From: WSZY01 sp964559845
GTDB lineage: Bacteria; Pseudomonadota; Zetaproteobacteria; Mariprofundales; Mariprofundaceae
DNA: 51,751 nt
NCBI GenBank assembly: GCA_964559845.1
Contig: CAZLJF010000009.1
Location: 1 to 51,751 of the forward strand
Reading direction: 5' to 3'
Shown here: positions 1-7,595 of the stretch, in pieces
Position numbering within the stretch: the stretch's first letter is position 1
Layout of the letters: each line of letters opens with the position of its first letter
Position numbers and translations under genes: made by a program
The notes under the pieces: model-generated
What the model was told of the DNA's origin: nothing
The model's input: only the letters and a program-made list of their open reading frames with translations
Database searches by the model: none

Positions 1-288
1 AAAACAGAAAATTTACGACAATTGGTGCTGATCAATGCTTAACCGGACAGCTGTGATGATAAGATTTAAAGAGTCCGGCGTTATCACCGCAATAAGTACA
101 ATTCCCCATTAATTACCTCGAAAAACTAAAGCATTAAGGAAAGAGATACATTCTATCCCCGTTGCCTTGGAAACTCTGGGGGCTTAACTCGATAAAATAA
201 CATATCCGACTACTCCCCCTAGCAAATTAAAATCCGCATTCTCAGCAATGTCAAATTTACTGCTTGATTCCAGGAACAAGGCTCAACT
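1..288. other. Left-edge AT-rich stretch without a recognised gene
   Basis: No open frame with a ribosome-binding site or recognisable protein is visible on either strand. The stretch is visibly AT-richer than the rest of the window and lies downstream of the 83-residue minus-strand gene. A run of five G near 177-181 and a run of five C near 215-219 could form a weak hairpin, but no T-tract follows, so I do not call a terminator. It may hold the end of a transcription unit lying outside the window. Confidence 0.4.
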
Positions 289-540
289 TCAGATATGCGT
301 CAATCGAAGCACATTGCCTTCGACCTGGATCATCTCCTCATCGGGGATGAAGCGCTCCAGCAATATCCTGATCCGCCGCTCATCGGCCGAGCGGCCCGGA
401 TAGAGACGCTGGATTGCATGAATAAAATCGATGAGCTGATCAACTCTCCTGATATGATCCACAGAGGCGCCCTGCGAAGCCCAGACAAGCAGCTTCTTGT
501 CACGGTTACTCAGGCGAACATGGTTACTGCATACCAGCAA
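289..540 (-). CDS. Small protein of unknown function (83 aa), TTG start
   Basis: I do not recognise this protein. The call rests on its translation signals: the bases just upstream contain AGGAGGTGAT, a near-complete match to the 16S rRNA tail, with five bases between it and a TTG codon. The product is charged and looks mainly helical (DKKLLVWASQGASVDHIRRV, then a stretch rich in D, E and R), with no signal peptide or membrane segment, so it is probably cytoplasmic. A possible -10 box (TATAAT on the minus strand, bases 609-614) sits about 70 bases upstream. An opposing 94-codon frame over the same bases has no ribosome site and is taken to be a shadow. A small regulator or toxin/antitoxin component is possible, but nothing specific supports either. 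Confidence 0.55.
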   Translation of the reverse strand: MLVCSNHVRLSNRDKKLLVWASQGASVDHIRRVDQLIDFIHAIQRLYPGRSADERRIRILLERFIPDEEMIQVEGNVLRLTHI

Positions 541-618
541 AGGGCATCACCTCCTGTTCATGGTCTCATGGCCATATAGTTGTTCAACTTATGCTTTATC
601 TGTCGGAAATTATAGCAG

Positions 619-780
619 TTAGGGCCTGTTAACACCAGGCTGTACCGAGGCACCTGTTTTTGTGATCCTGCAAGGCATTGCGAGCGTCATGGTTTGTTGC
701 ACATCAGTGAGTAATAACGCAACGGAGCGCAAAAATGGGGCGTCCCGCAGAGTTCCATTTCAATCGTTAACAGACCCTAA
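619..780. mobile_element. Putative MITE-like element with 16-bp terminal inverted repeats
   Basis: Bases 619-634 (TTAGGGCCTGTTAACA) and the reverse complement of bases 765-780 (TTAGGGTCTGTTAACG) match at 14 of 16 positions, which makes a ~162-bp inverted-repeat-bounded unit. If the outermost TA is read as a target duplication, the element begins GGG and ends CCC, as in some IS5-family elements. This last point is inference. There is no transposase frame inside, so it would be non-autonomous. It lies between the 5' side of the 83-residue gene and the 3' end of the cinA-like gene. The outward end may supply promoter sequence to the 83-residue gene. Confidence 0.5.
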
Positions 781-795
781 TATAAAAGAGTGGAT

Positions 796-1809
796 TCAGC
801 GGCCTTGATTCAGCTCTTCGATCAGCATTGCCATGGCTCTGGATGCTGCCGCAGACTGAATATCGGTGCGACTACCGGAGAAGTGGAAACACTCTGCCAC
901 AGGTCTCTCTCCCGGCAGCCGGACAGCAATCCAGACTGTTCCGACAGGTTTTGCATCACTGCCGCCATCCGGGCCGGCAATACCACTGATAGCAATGGCT
1001 GCTGTCTCTTTTGCAGCCCCCTCCTTTTTTGCGCATCCGGTCGCCATTGCTTCAACCACCTGCCTGCTTACAGCGCCATGCTTCTCGATCAGTGTGGATG
1101 AAACACCCAGCTCCTCCTGCTTGGAAGCATTGCTGTAGGTGATCCAACCCCGGTTCAGAACATCCGAAGCCCCCGGCAAACGGCTGATGCGAGCGGCAAC
1201 CCCCCCTGCCGTACAAGACTCCGCACAATGCAACATTATACGATATTTTCTGAGCAATAGCACAAGCTGCTCTTCTGGCAGATAACCACAATCATTGAGG
1301 ATACCGACCGTCTGCTGTTTAAAATTACTGGCAGCAATCATGCCAAAAAGTCCGGGTTCCAACTCATCGCCAATATGCTCATCTGTTGAGACAAGCAGTG
1401 GCAGTAGCGGTTGTTCATCGTTGAATTTTCCCAGCCATGCAAAGCGCTGATAGGCCACATCACCTGTTGGCAGCAACAGTACACGGGATTTTTCATACCG
1501 GTAGAACCAGGCCAGACGCTCCGGATTGATCAGTGAAAAGGTATCACTACCCAATATTGTCCGCTTGCCATCACCACCGGCAGAGATTCGCCTTCCATGA
1601 GCCAGCGCAACACGCATCAGATCAATATCATCGGCAATGACGATGATCCATCCCTCCATTTCGCTCCACACCACATCATTAAGCCCGCGCACCTCCACAT
1701 ATTCAGCACCAGCCGACCTGATCCACAGGCTTAACCAGACTGTGGAAATACCAGCGCAGGCAAGGGATGCGCGCCCGGCCTCGCTGAGTACAAGGTATGC
1801 CCTGATCAA
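796..1809 (-). CDS. CinA-like protein: PncC amidohydrolase domain with an unrecognised N-terminal half
   Basis: The C-terminal half (about residues 185-337) is a CinA C-terminal/PncC domain, which in characterised members deamidates nicotinamide mononucleotide to nicotinic acid mononucleotide in pyridine-nucleotide salvage. Visible motifs are ESCTAGG (197-203, holding the nucleophilic Ser), SGIAGPDGGS (275-284) and KPVGTVWIA (287-295). Full-length CinA carries an N-terminal MoaB/MogA-like domain. The ~180 residues here do not show its usual glycine-rich motifs and I cannot assign them. The gene follows pgpA by 24 bases, at the end of the thiL-pgpA series. The family assignment of the C-terminal half is secure; the role of the N-terminal half is unknown. 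Confidence 0.85.
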   Translation of the reverse strand: MIRAYLVLSEAGRASLACAGISTVWLSLWIRSAGAEYVEVRGLNDVVWSEMEGWIIVIADDIDLMRVALAHGRRISAGGDGKRTILGSDTFSLINPERLAWFYRYEKSRVLLLPTGDVAYQRFAWLGKFNDEQPLLPLLVSTDEHIGDELEPGLFGMIAASNFKQQTVGILNDCGYLPEEQLVLLLRKYRIMLHCAESCTAGGVAARISRLPGASDVLNRGWITYSNASKQEELGVSSTLIEKHGAVSRQVVEAMATGCAKKEGAAKETAAIAISGIAGPDGGSDAKPVGTVWIAVRLPGERPVAECFHFSGSRTDIQSAAASRAMAMLIEELNQGR

Positions 1810-1833
1810 ACCGCTCCTCTCAAATCAGCTGCC

Positions 1834-2322
1834 TCACAACAGAACTCCTGCAAACAGACTCATGATCAGTATACCAGACAGACCGCCAAGTATTCCTGCC
1901 CCCATATCATCGGCCATGATCGACCACCATTCAGGGCCAACCCCTTCAAGCCATGAGACAGGCCAAGGCTTCAGGATATCAAACAGACGAAACATTAGAA
2001 AAGAGAGTAGCAGAAGCACAGAATCCAGAGGCATGAACAGCGATATGATGGCTGTACAGAGCCACTGGCCGGCCCACTCATCAATAACAATCCAGCCAGG
2101 ATCATGCGCATCAAGCTGCGGCAGTATCAGCATGCAAAGATAACAGCCCAGTCCGAACAGAAGCAGGCTGGCCATGAACAGGGCAGGCGCTCCAAACTGC
2201 TCAACAATCAGCCACCCCGGGGCAAGGGCTGCCAGACTTCCCCATGTTCCCGGCGCTTTGGGCAGCCAGCCGCTGCCAAGTCCGGCAGCAATGAAATAAC
2301 TCCCCCTATGAAAAGTGATCAT
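1834..2322 (-). CDS. pgpA: Phosphatidylglycerophosphatase A
   Basis: PgpA is an inner-membrane enzyme that dephosphorylates phosphatidylglycerophosphate to phosphatidylglycerol. The protein is about 162 residues, the usual family length, with four hydrophobic segments. Family motifs are visible: KAPGTWGSLAAL near the N-terminus, IDEWAGQW in the middle, and FDILKPWPVSWLE followed by MADDMGAG. A longer reading from 2355 is open, but the ATG at 2322 has GAAGGA about ten bases upstream and a smaller overlap (17 bp) with thiL, so I prefer it. Placement directly after thiL is the common proteobacterial arrangement and implies translational coupling. Confidence 0.93.
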   Translation of the reverse strand: MITFHRGSYFIAAGLGSGWLPKAPGTWGSLAALAPGWLIVEQFGAPALFMASLLLFGLGCYLCMLILPQLDAHDPGWIVIDEWAGQWLCTAIISLFMPLDSVLLLLSFLMFRLFDILKPWPVSWLEGVGPEWWSIMADDMGAGILGGLSGILIMSLFAGVLL

Positions 2323-3250
2323 AACCCGGGCGCAATCCTTCAAGCGTCTTCCCATTCAACCGGATTTCAACACCTTCACCACTACTGCATCTGCCGATAC
2401 AGGTTGCGAAAGAGTCCAGCCCATCCATACCCTCAGGCGCTGTAAAAATAAGTGCATAATCCTCGCCGCCACCGACAACAGCCTGAACCGCATCTTTTTC
2501 TCCAACCTTACGACAGAGCATTTCCCAATCCGGAAAATCAGACAGCTCCAGCCGCATGGCGACACCGGATGCCGCTGTGATATGTCCGGCATCCTGCAAC
2601 ACCCCGTCACTGACATCGATACAGCAACGAACTCCAAGATCACGCAGGCGAATGCCTTGCTCCAGCTTGGGTCTGACCTCTGCAAAATAGCGCTTGAAAC
2701 AGCCGTCCTGCATCCCGGCCATCCACTGCTTGAGACCCAGCGATGAAAAGCCCGCCTTGCCGATCATCCAGACCCTCTCTCCATTCCCCGCCCTGTTTCT
2801 GCACATCGCGCAGCCTTTCGGTACAATACCTGCCACCGTGATACTCAAAGCGTTGACAGGAGAACTGACCGTATCACCACCGGAGAGTTCAACGCAGTAA
2901 CGTGAAAGTGCGGCGTTCACACCCTTGCCAATCACCATGAGATCATTACGTGAAGAGGACATTACGGAGACCCATGCCCAGCATGCCTCGGCGCCCATGG
3001 CGGCAAGATCGGAAAGTGCGGCGCAAACCGCCCGGTCAGCAGCCTTGTCCAATGGAAAAGTGTCGGGCCAGTGCACACCGGCAATGGATGAATCTGTACT
3101 CACCACCAATTCCATGCCGGCAGGCACGGCATGTACGGAGGCATCATCACCATTTATTACCGACGTATTGGGATGAGGGTCAGGCGATCCTTGCCGAAAG
3201 GCTTGCTGAATCAGATCAAATTCGCCCATGCTTTCAGCTTTTCCACTCAT
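2306..3250 (-). CDS. thiL: Thiamine-monophosphate kinase
   Basis: ThiL phosphorylates thiamine monophosphate to thiamine diphosphate with ATP, the last step of cofactor synthesis, in the cytoplasm. Motifs seen: the N-terminal GEFDLI block, GDDASV (metal/ATP site), VVSTDSSIAGVHW, the central DVSDGVLQDAGHI and the C-terminal GGGEDYALIF. All are hallmarks of the AIR-synthase-related kinase fold. Length (about 310 residues) is normal. The start could be the ATG at 3250 or the one seven codons later (MGEFD), which matches the usual family N-terminus better. The gene lies 11 bases after acpS and overlaps pgpA. Confidence 0.95.
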   Translation of the reverse strand: MSGKAESMGEFDLIQQAFRQGSPDPHPNTSVINGDDASVHAVPAGMELVVSTDSSIAGVHWPDTFPLDKAADRAVCAALSDLAAMGAEACWAWVSVMSSSRNDLMVIGKGVNAALSRYCVELSGGDTVSSPVNALSITVAGIVPKGCAMCRNRAGNGERVWMIGKAGFSSLGLKQWMAGMQDGCFKRYFAEVRPKLEQGIRLRDLGVRCCIDVSDGVLQDAGHITAASGVAMRLELSDFPDWEMLCRKVGEKDAVQAVVGGGEDYALIFTAPEGMDGLDSFATCIGRCSSGEGVEIRLNGKTLEGLRPGYDHFS

Positions 3251-3261
3251 GATTAAAAAAA

Positions 3262-3648
3262 CTAACCGCCGCTCTCTGCAATCGCAAAAGCCATAGCCAC
3301 GCCATCGTCATCACTCAAAGAGAGATGCACCCGTGAGACAGCCAGTGCATCCGCCTTCTCCTGTGCAGAGCCGTAGAGATTGATTTCAGGCTTGCCGGAA
3401 GGCAGATGGATGGTTTCAATCAGTTTCGGTGTCACCCCCTGATGAAAACCGGTTCCCAGAGCCTTGGAGACCGCCTCCTTAGCCGCAAACAGCATCGCCA
3501 GCCTTCTTGCCGCATTACCCTTGTTGAGAGCCTGCTGATATTCGGTATCAGTATAAACCCGCTGAATAAAACGATCTCCAAAACGTTCATAACTTCGCTG
3601 AACCCGCACAATAAGAATGCGGTCAACACCAATGCCAACAATAGCCAT
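3262..3648 (-). CDS. acpS: Holo-[acyl-carrier-protein] synthase
   Basis: AcpS transfers 4'-phosphopantetheine from CoA to the serine of acyl carrier protein, activating it for fatty-acid synthesis. The N-terminal GIGVDRILIVRV contains the metal-binding Asp (residue 9), and FAAKEAVSKALGTG (54-67) is the CoA/metal motif with Glu58. Length (128 residues) is typical. Its ATG overlaps the stop of pdxJ by one base (TAATG), and the order recO-pdxJ-acpS is conserved in many proteobacteria. The C-terminal SLSDDDGVAMAFAI aligns with the usual SISHD...A segment but has Asp in place of the common His, a mild deviation. Confidence 0.95.
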   Translation of the reverse strand: MAIVGIGVDRILIVRVQRSYERFGDRFIQRVYTDTEYQQALNKGNAARRLAMLFAAKEAVSKALGTGFHQGVTPKLIETIHLPSGKPEINLYGSAQEKADALAVSRVHLSLSDDDGVAMAFAIAESGG

Positions 3649-4355
3649 TAGCGCCGCATTACCGCCTTGAAATCAATGACAGCCTGTTTCAGCCCCTTGA
3701 ATAGTGCATCCGCAACAATGGCATGGCCGATATTCAGCTCCTCAATCTCTTCAATGGCAGCGATGGCAGGTGTATTCGCAACTGTCAGACCATGACCTGC
3801 ATGGACAATCAGGCCAAGGTCAGCGGCCAGCTTCGCACCATCGGCAATCATCGCCAGCTCTTTCGCCTGAGCCGCGCCGCTTAAATTGGCATAATGACCG
3901 GTATGTAGTTCAACCACAGGTGCACCAATCGCTTTGGATGCCTCAATCTGCTCTTTGACAGGATCAATAAACATAGAGACACGCACACCTGCATCGCTCA
4001 GCCTGCTGACAACGGACTTGAGCCGGGCAGTGTGCGCCACCACATCCAGACCGCCCTCCGTTGTCAGCTCTTCACGCTTCTCCGGCACCAGGCAGCATGC
4101 CGCCGGCTTCAGCCGCTCACAAATCATCACCATCTCATTCTCTGCTGCCATCTCCATATTCAGGTGCAGATCCATTGCCGCCAGTCTCTCCATATCACGA
4201 TCCTGAATATGACGACGATCCTCACGCAGATGCGCGGTAATACCATCCGCACCCGCCTGCAGACAGATTTCTGCTGCCGCAACCGGGTCGGGATATGACG
4301 TTAAACGTGCCTGGCGAAGTGTTGCCACATGATCAATATTTACACCCAGATTCAT
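3648..4355 (-). CDS. pdxJ: Pyridoxine 5'-phosphate synthase
   Basis: PdxJ condenses 1-deoxyxylulose 5-phosphate with 3-amino-2-oxopropyl phosphate to pyridoxine 5'-phosphate, the DXP-dependent route to vitamin B6. It is a cytoplasmic TIM barrel of about 240 residues; this one is 235. The signature N-terminus LGVNIDHVATLRQAR and the active-site segment ITAHLREDRRHI are intact, as are VELHTGHYA and VHAGHGLT near the C-terminus. The gene follows recO by 24 bases and shares one base with acpS, so the three are surely co-transcribed. Confidence 0.97.
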   Translation of the reverse strand: MNLGVNIDHVATLRQARLTSYPDPVAAAEICLQAGADGITAHLREDRRHIQDRDMERLAAMDLHLNMEMAAENEMVMICERLKPAACCLVPEKREELTTEGGLDVVAHTARLKSVVSRLSDAGVRVSMFIDPVKEQIEASKAIGAPVVELHTGHYANLSGAAQAKELAMIADGAKLAADLGLIVHAGHGLTVANTPAIAAIEEIEELNIGHAIVADALFKGLKQAVIDFKAVMRR

Positions 4356-4379
4356 GATCTCTCCATATTTTTTTACCTT

Positions 4380-5075
4380 TCACACCTGATCTACAGTGGA
4401 CAGTGGCCGGACACCATGCTCCCTGAGCACATCCTGAATCATCCTCTGCCAGCATGAAAGCTCTTGTTGACCAAGCCGGACATTCGCACCCGATTCATCA
4501 TTGACCAGATGTGCTGCAATCCCTTTGCGCAAACCGGCGCTCACCATCATACCCTGACCGCAAGCGCTGCATGATAACTGACTTCCTCTCCACGACATCA
4601 TTGATGACTCATCCACTTGTTTACCACACTGCCAGCAGTGCTGAAAATCGCCAACCCAGCCACTTAACTGCAACAATTGCCAGACACCTGTAAAAAGTGC
4701 AACCCCGGAACGTCGCCGCTGCACCAGCCTGATAGCATTGAGAAGTTCTTCATAACCATGCGGATCGCCCTCCTGAAACAACCCCGATGCGACTGAACAT
4801 AGCTCAAGGCCATCCAGATCAAGATGTTCATCAAGCAATCGTTCTCCACGTTCAATATCCACCAGCGTTCCCATGCCTGTCCTGCCCGGACGCCAACTGA
4901 TATGCAGTGCATAAAGCGGCGCCAGTGCAGCCCTGAACGGGCTTTTCACCCGGCGGGCGCCGCGAGCCATCAGAGAAACCCGTCCATGCTGCCGGGTCAG
5001 AAAATGGCAGATCAACGAGGTGTCACTGTATGGAATCCGCCTTAATAGCAGAGCATGATCTTGCAGTTCAGCCAT
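4380..5075 (-). CDS. recO: DNA repair protein RecO
   Basis: RecO works with RecR and RecF to load RecA on SSB-coated single-stranded DNA in the gap-repair pathway. The protein has the N-terminal OB-fold region (HALLLRRIPYSDTSLI, then GRVSLMARGARR) and a helical C-terminal half. Four cysteines at about residues 147, 150, 169 and 172 (CWQC...CSAC) form the zinc-binding knuckle found in many, though not all, RecO proteins. Length (231 residues) is normal. The ATG lies inside the last codons of era (8-bp overlap), so its translation is coupled to era. Confidence 0.93.
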   Translation of the reverse strand: MAELQDHALLLRRIPYSDTSLICHFLTRQHGRVSLMARGARRVKSPFRAALAPLYALHISWRPGRTGMGTLVDIERGERLLDEHLDLDGLELCSVASGLFQEGDPHGYEELLNAIRLVQRRRSGVALFTGVWQLLQLSGWVGDFQHCWQCGKQVDESSMMSWRGSQLSCSACGQGMMVSAGLRKGIAAHLVNDESGANVRLGQQELSCWQRMIQDVLREHGVRPLSTVDQV

Positions 5076-6003
5076 TCAGCCCCAGTTCGGCCAACTGGCC
5101 CGGATGATCAAACCAGTCAGGCTGTACCTTCACCCACAGCTTCAGATAGACCTTGCAACCAAGCAATTCCTCAAGCCCCTTGCGAGTCTTCATACCAATC
5201 ATTTTCATACGCTCGCCGCCCTTGCCGATCAGCATCGGCTTATGGCGCTCATTACCAACCAGTATCACGGCATCGATCTCAATGCCACTCTCTGTTTCAC
5301 GAAATGCCTCAATATCAACTGCTGTCTGGAACGGAATCTCCTGATGCATGGCAAGAAAAACCTGTTCACGCACATATTCGGAAGCCAGTTGGCGCTGACT
5401 CTGATCGGTGAACCATTCAGGATCATAAACAGGATCTGCTTGCGGCAACAGTTCGCTCAGCGTATCAATCAGGCCATCCACCTGAGTGCCCCTGGTTGCG
5501 GAAACCGGGATATAGGCCACCGCATCCGGGTCAAGCTTCTGAAGCTCCTGCAAACGCGGCAGAAGACTGGCCTTGTTCACCTTGTCAACCTTGTTCAGAA
5601 CATGTACCCGAGGCTGAGTCAGCGAACCATCGGCAAACCGTTCAATCAGGTTTTGTGTACCTCTGTCCAGCGGCTTGGTTACATCCTGCATAATGGCCAG
5701 GACATCCGCCTCCTGTGCGGCTGCATAGGCAATACGTACCATATTCCGATTTAGCTGTTTGGTTCCTTTATGAATACCGGGGGTGTCAACAAAGATAAGC
5801 TGGCGCTTTTCATCGGTATAGATACCAAGGATACGGTGACGGGTTGTCTGGGGCTTGGGCGTCACAATGGCCACTTTGGTGCCCACAATTCTGTTCATCA
5901 GGGTCGATTTGCCCACATTGGGCCTTCCCAACAGCGCTATCGCTCCGCAGCGAAAGGATTTATCCGTATTTTCAGTTTTTTTATCAATCGAATCAGATGC
6001 CAT
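5068..6003 (-). CDS. era: GTPase Era
   Basis: Era is an essential GTPase that binds the 3' end of 16S rRNA and assists 30S subunit maturation at the membrane. The G domain shows GRPNVGKS (about 26-33), DTPGIHKG and NKVDK, and the C-terminal KH domain carries the GKGGERMKMIG loop. The frame is open to 6045, but I prefer the internal ATG at 6003, because Era proteins normally start only 10-20 residues before the first G motif. Neither start has a clear ribosome site. Unusually, era is not next to rnc: a divergent block (6054-7548) lies between them. Confidence 0.95.
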   Translation of the reverse strand: MASDSIDKKTENTDKSFRCGAIALLGRPNVGKSTLMNRIVGTKVAIVTPKPQTTRHRILGIYTDEKRQLIFVDTPGIHKGTKQLNRNMVRIAYAAAQEADVLAIMQDVTKPLDRGTQNLIERFADGSLTQPRVHVLNKVDKVNKASLLPRLQELQKLDPDAVAYIPVSATRGTQVDGLIDTLSELLPQADPVYDPEWFTDQSQRQLASEYVREQVFLAMHQEIPFQTAVDIEAFRETESGIEIDAVILVGNERHKPMLIGKGGERMKMIGMKTRKGLEELLGCKVYLKLWVKVQPDWFDHPGQLAELGLNG

Positions 6004-6053
6004 TGCCGCATAGTACAGATCATGTTGTAAATGCACATAACACAAAAAAATAC

Positions 6054-6100
6054 TTGACTTTTTTTATCGGTTATAATAGAAAGGTATACAGCGATATCGC
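6054..6100 (+). promoter_or_regulatory. Candidate promoter and 10-bp palindrome upstream of the miniprotein
   Basis: A TTGACT hexamer (6054-6059) and a perfect TATAAT (6072-6077) lie in an AT-rich run, but only 12 bases separate them, short of the normal 16-18. Either the -10 box works with a different upstream element, or an activator bridges the gap. A perfect palindrome, GCGATATCGC (6091-6100), lies directly before the ribosome site and could be an operator. All of this is motif reading without experimental support. Confidence 0.45.
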
Positions 6101-6113
6101 AGGAGGTCATATT

Positions 6114-6221
6114 ATGACAAAAAAAATGAAAAAACTTCTTATCGACGATGCAGAAATCACCCTTGTAGGGCTTGTAACGATTGCATTCTTTGTAGGGCTG
6201 GCAACCTTTTCGGCATCCTGA
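6114..6221 (+). CDS. 35-residue single-pass membrane miniprotein
   Basis: The start ATG is preceded by a consensus AGGAGG with a seven-base spacer, and the stop is followed by a strong intrinsic terminator, so this is a complete monocistronic unit. The product has a lysine-rich amino end (MTKKMKK), a short acidic segment (IDDAEI) and one hydrophobic helix of about 18-20 residues ending near the C-terminus (FSAS). Lysines at the amino end and a short tail suggest an N-in topology in the inner membrane. I know no family it matches; its size and shape recall small subunits or modulators of membrane complexes, such as CydX-type proteins, but that is only an analogy. A longer open frame in the same register starts upstream inside era antisense and is not credible. 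Confidence 0.75.
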   Translation: MTKKMKKLLIDDAEITLVGLVTIAFFVGLATFSAS

Positions 6222-6248
6222 CATAGCCATATGATCATAAATATAAAG

Positions 6249-6274
6249 GCCCCGAAATTTCGGGGCTTTTTTTT
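6249..6274 (+). terminator. Intrinsic terminator of the miniprotein gene
   Basis: GCCCCGAAATTTCGGGGC (6249-6266) is a perfect 18-base palindrome and is followed at once by eight T. It lies 28 bases after the miniprotein stop and 78 bases before the traB-like start, so it should separate the two genes transcriptionally. Confidence 0.93.
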
Positions 6275-6351
6275 GCCTGCCCGACAAATCCTCGACCTGC
6301 AAACAGCCGTGGACTAAAGTGATCAAAGGTACACTCAAGGAGCAATAATAT

Positions 6352-7548
6352 ATGAGTCACCACCCTATTTTCACCTTCGAACATGGTGAGAAGTTTATTA
6401 CCGTGCTGGGAACAGCCCACATCTCCAGGGCCAGTGCCGATAAGGTCCGTGAACTTCTCTCATCAGGTGAATTCGATGCTGTTGCCGTTGAACTCTGTGC
6501 CGGCCGGCATGAAAAGATGACTAACCCGGATACACTTGCGGAACTTGATCTGTTCGAGGCCATCAAACAGGGAAAAGGCCCGATGATATGGGCCAATCTG
6601 GCTATTGGTGCATTCCAGCAGCGCATGGCGGAGCAGGTGGATATTGAACCGGGCGCAGAATTAATGGCAGCGCTTGAAGAGGCGGATAAGGCCGGATATC
6701 CGGTCTTGCTCATCGATCGCGATATCGGCATTACCATGAAGCGTATCTACCGGTGCGTACCTTTCAAACGGCGCATGGTGCTGCTTAGCGGCCTGATCCA
6801 GAGCCTCCTCTCCCGGAAAAGCATCAGCAAAGAGGAGATTGAGCAGCTTAAGGATGGCGACATTCTCGAATCCGCTTTTTCCCGGTTTGCAAAAAAGGAT
6901 AGCGAACTTTTCAGGCCGCTGATCGATGAGCGCGACCGCTATATGGCGCTTCGCCTGATTCAGGAAACCAACGCTGCCGCGCACCACCATGTTGTAGCCG
7001 TCGTCGGTGCAGGTCATTTCAATGGCATACGGGGCTATCTGGAGCGCTGTTGCGACTACTCTGATAACGAACTGAACGCAGCACTGAATGAGCTGGAACA
7101 GCTCCCGGAAAAGAGAAAGATTGGCAAATTCATCCCCTGGCTCATTACCGCCCTGATCCTCGCCGGTTTTGCCATCGGTTTTTCAAAGAGTCCTTCACTG
7201 GGCCGGGAACTGATATGGATATGGGTATTGATTAATGGCGGTTTTGCATCGATTGGCGCACTGATTGCAACTGCACATCCGTTAACCATTCTGGGAGCCT
7301 TTATTGCCGCCCCGATCACATCGCTTAATCCAATGATCGGCGCAGGCGTGGTGACTTCGGCACTGGAGATATGGCTGCGCAAACCAAGAATGAGAGATTT
7401 TGACAACCTGCGTCACGACACCTCTCATCTGACTGGCTGGTGGCACAATCGCATTTCACGCACTCTGCTGGTATTTATCTTTTCATCGCTCGGCTCCGCC
7501 ATCGGCACCTATGCTGCAGGCTTTATCATCTTTGACCGGTTGACCTAG
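6352..7548 (+). CDS. TraB/PrgY family membrane protein
   Basis: The N-terminal ~250 residues resemble the TraB/PrgY (Gumby-like) fold. GTAHIS lies near residue 20, VAVELC near 44, and GHFNGI near 220; these conserved Gly-His and Glu residues have led others to propose a protease-like or pheromone-processing role. The C-terminal part contains about four hydrophobic segments (roughly 263-278, 290-310, 312-342 and 372-395), placing it in the inner membrane. Enterococcal PrgY limits pheromone activity, but the function of proteobacterial members is unsettled. It starts after an AAGGAG ribosome site and is separated from the upstream miniprotein by a terminator. It converges on rnc with a 47-bp gap. 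Confidence 0.85.
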   Translation: MSHHPIFTFEHGEKFITVLGTAHISRASADKVRELLSSGEFDAVAVELCAGRHEKMTNPDTLAELDLFEAIKQGKGPMIWANLAIGAFQQRMAEQVDIEPGAELMAALEEADKAGYPVLLIDRDIGITMKRIYRCVPFKRRMVLLSGLIQSLLSRKSISKEEIEQLKDGDILESAFSRFAKKDSELFRPLIDERDRYMALRLIQETNAAAHHHVVAVVGAGHFNGIRGYLERCCDYSDNELNAALNELEQLPEKRKIGKFIPWLITALILAGFAIGFSKSPSLGRELIWIWVLINGGFASIGALIATAHPLTILGAFIAAPITSLNPMIGAGVVTSALEIWLRKPRMRDFDNLRHDTSHLTGWWHNRISRTLLVFIFSSLGSAIGTYAAGFIIFDRLT

Positions 7549-7595
7549 GAGCCTGTCGGGCTGCCGGAGCAAAAGAACCCTTTCAAACAGCTGCC

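Noticed and set aside
295..579. 94-codon plus-strand frame opposite the 83-residue minus-strand gene
   Set aside because: It has no ribosome-binding site, whereas the opposite frame has a near-perfect one; only one can be the main gene.
5844..6113. Extension of the miniprotein frame upstream to 125 codons
   Set aside because: The added part is antisense to era and lacks a ribosome site; the AGGAGG directly before the ATG at 6114 fixes the start.
7549..7595. GAGCCTGTCGGGCT between traB-like and rnc as a further copy of the element end or a terminator
   Set aside because: The match to the terminal repeat is too partial and there is no paired end; as a hairpin it is weak and lacks a T-tract.
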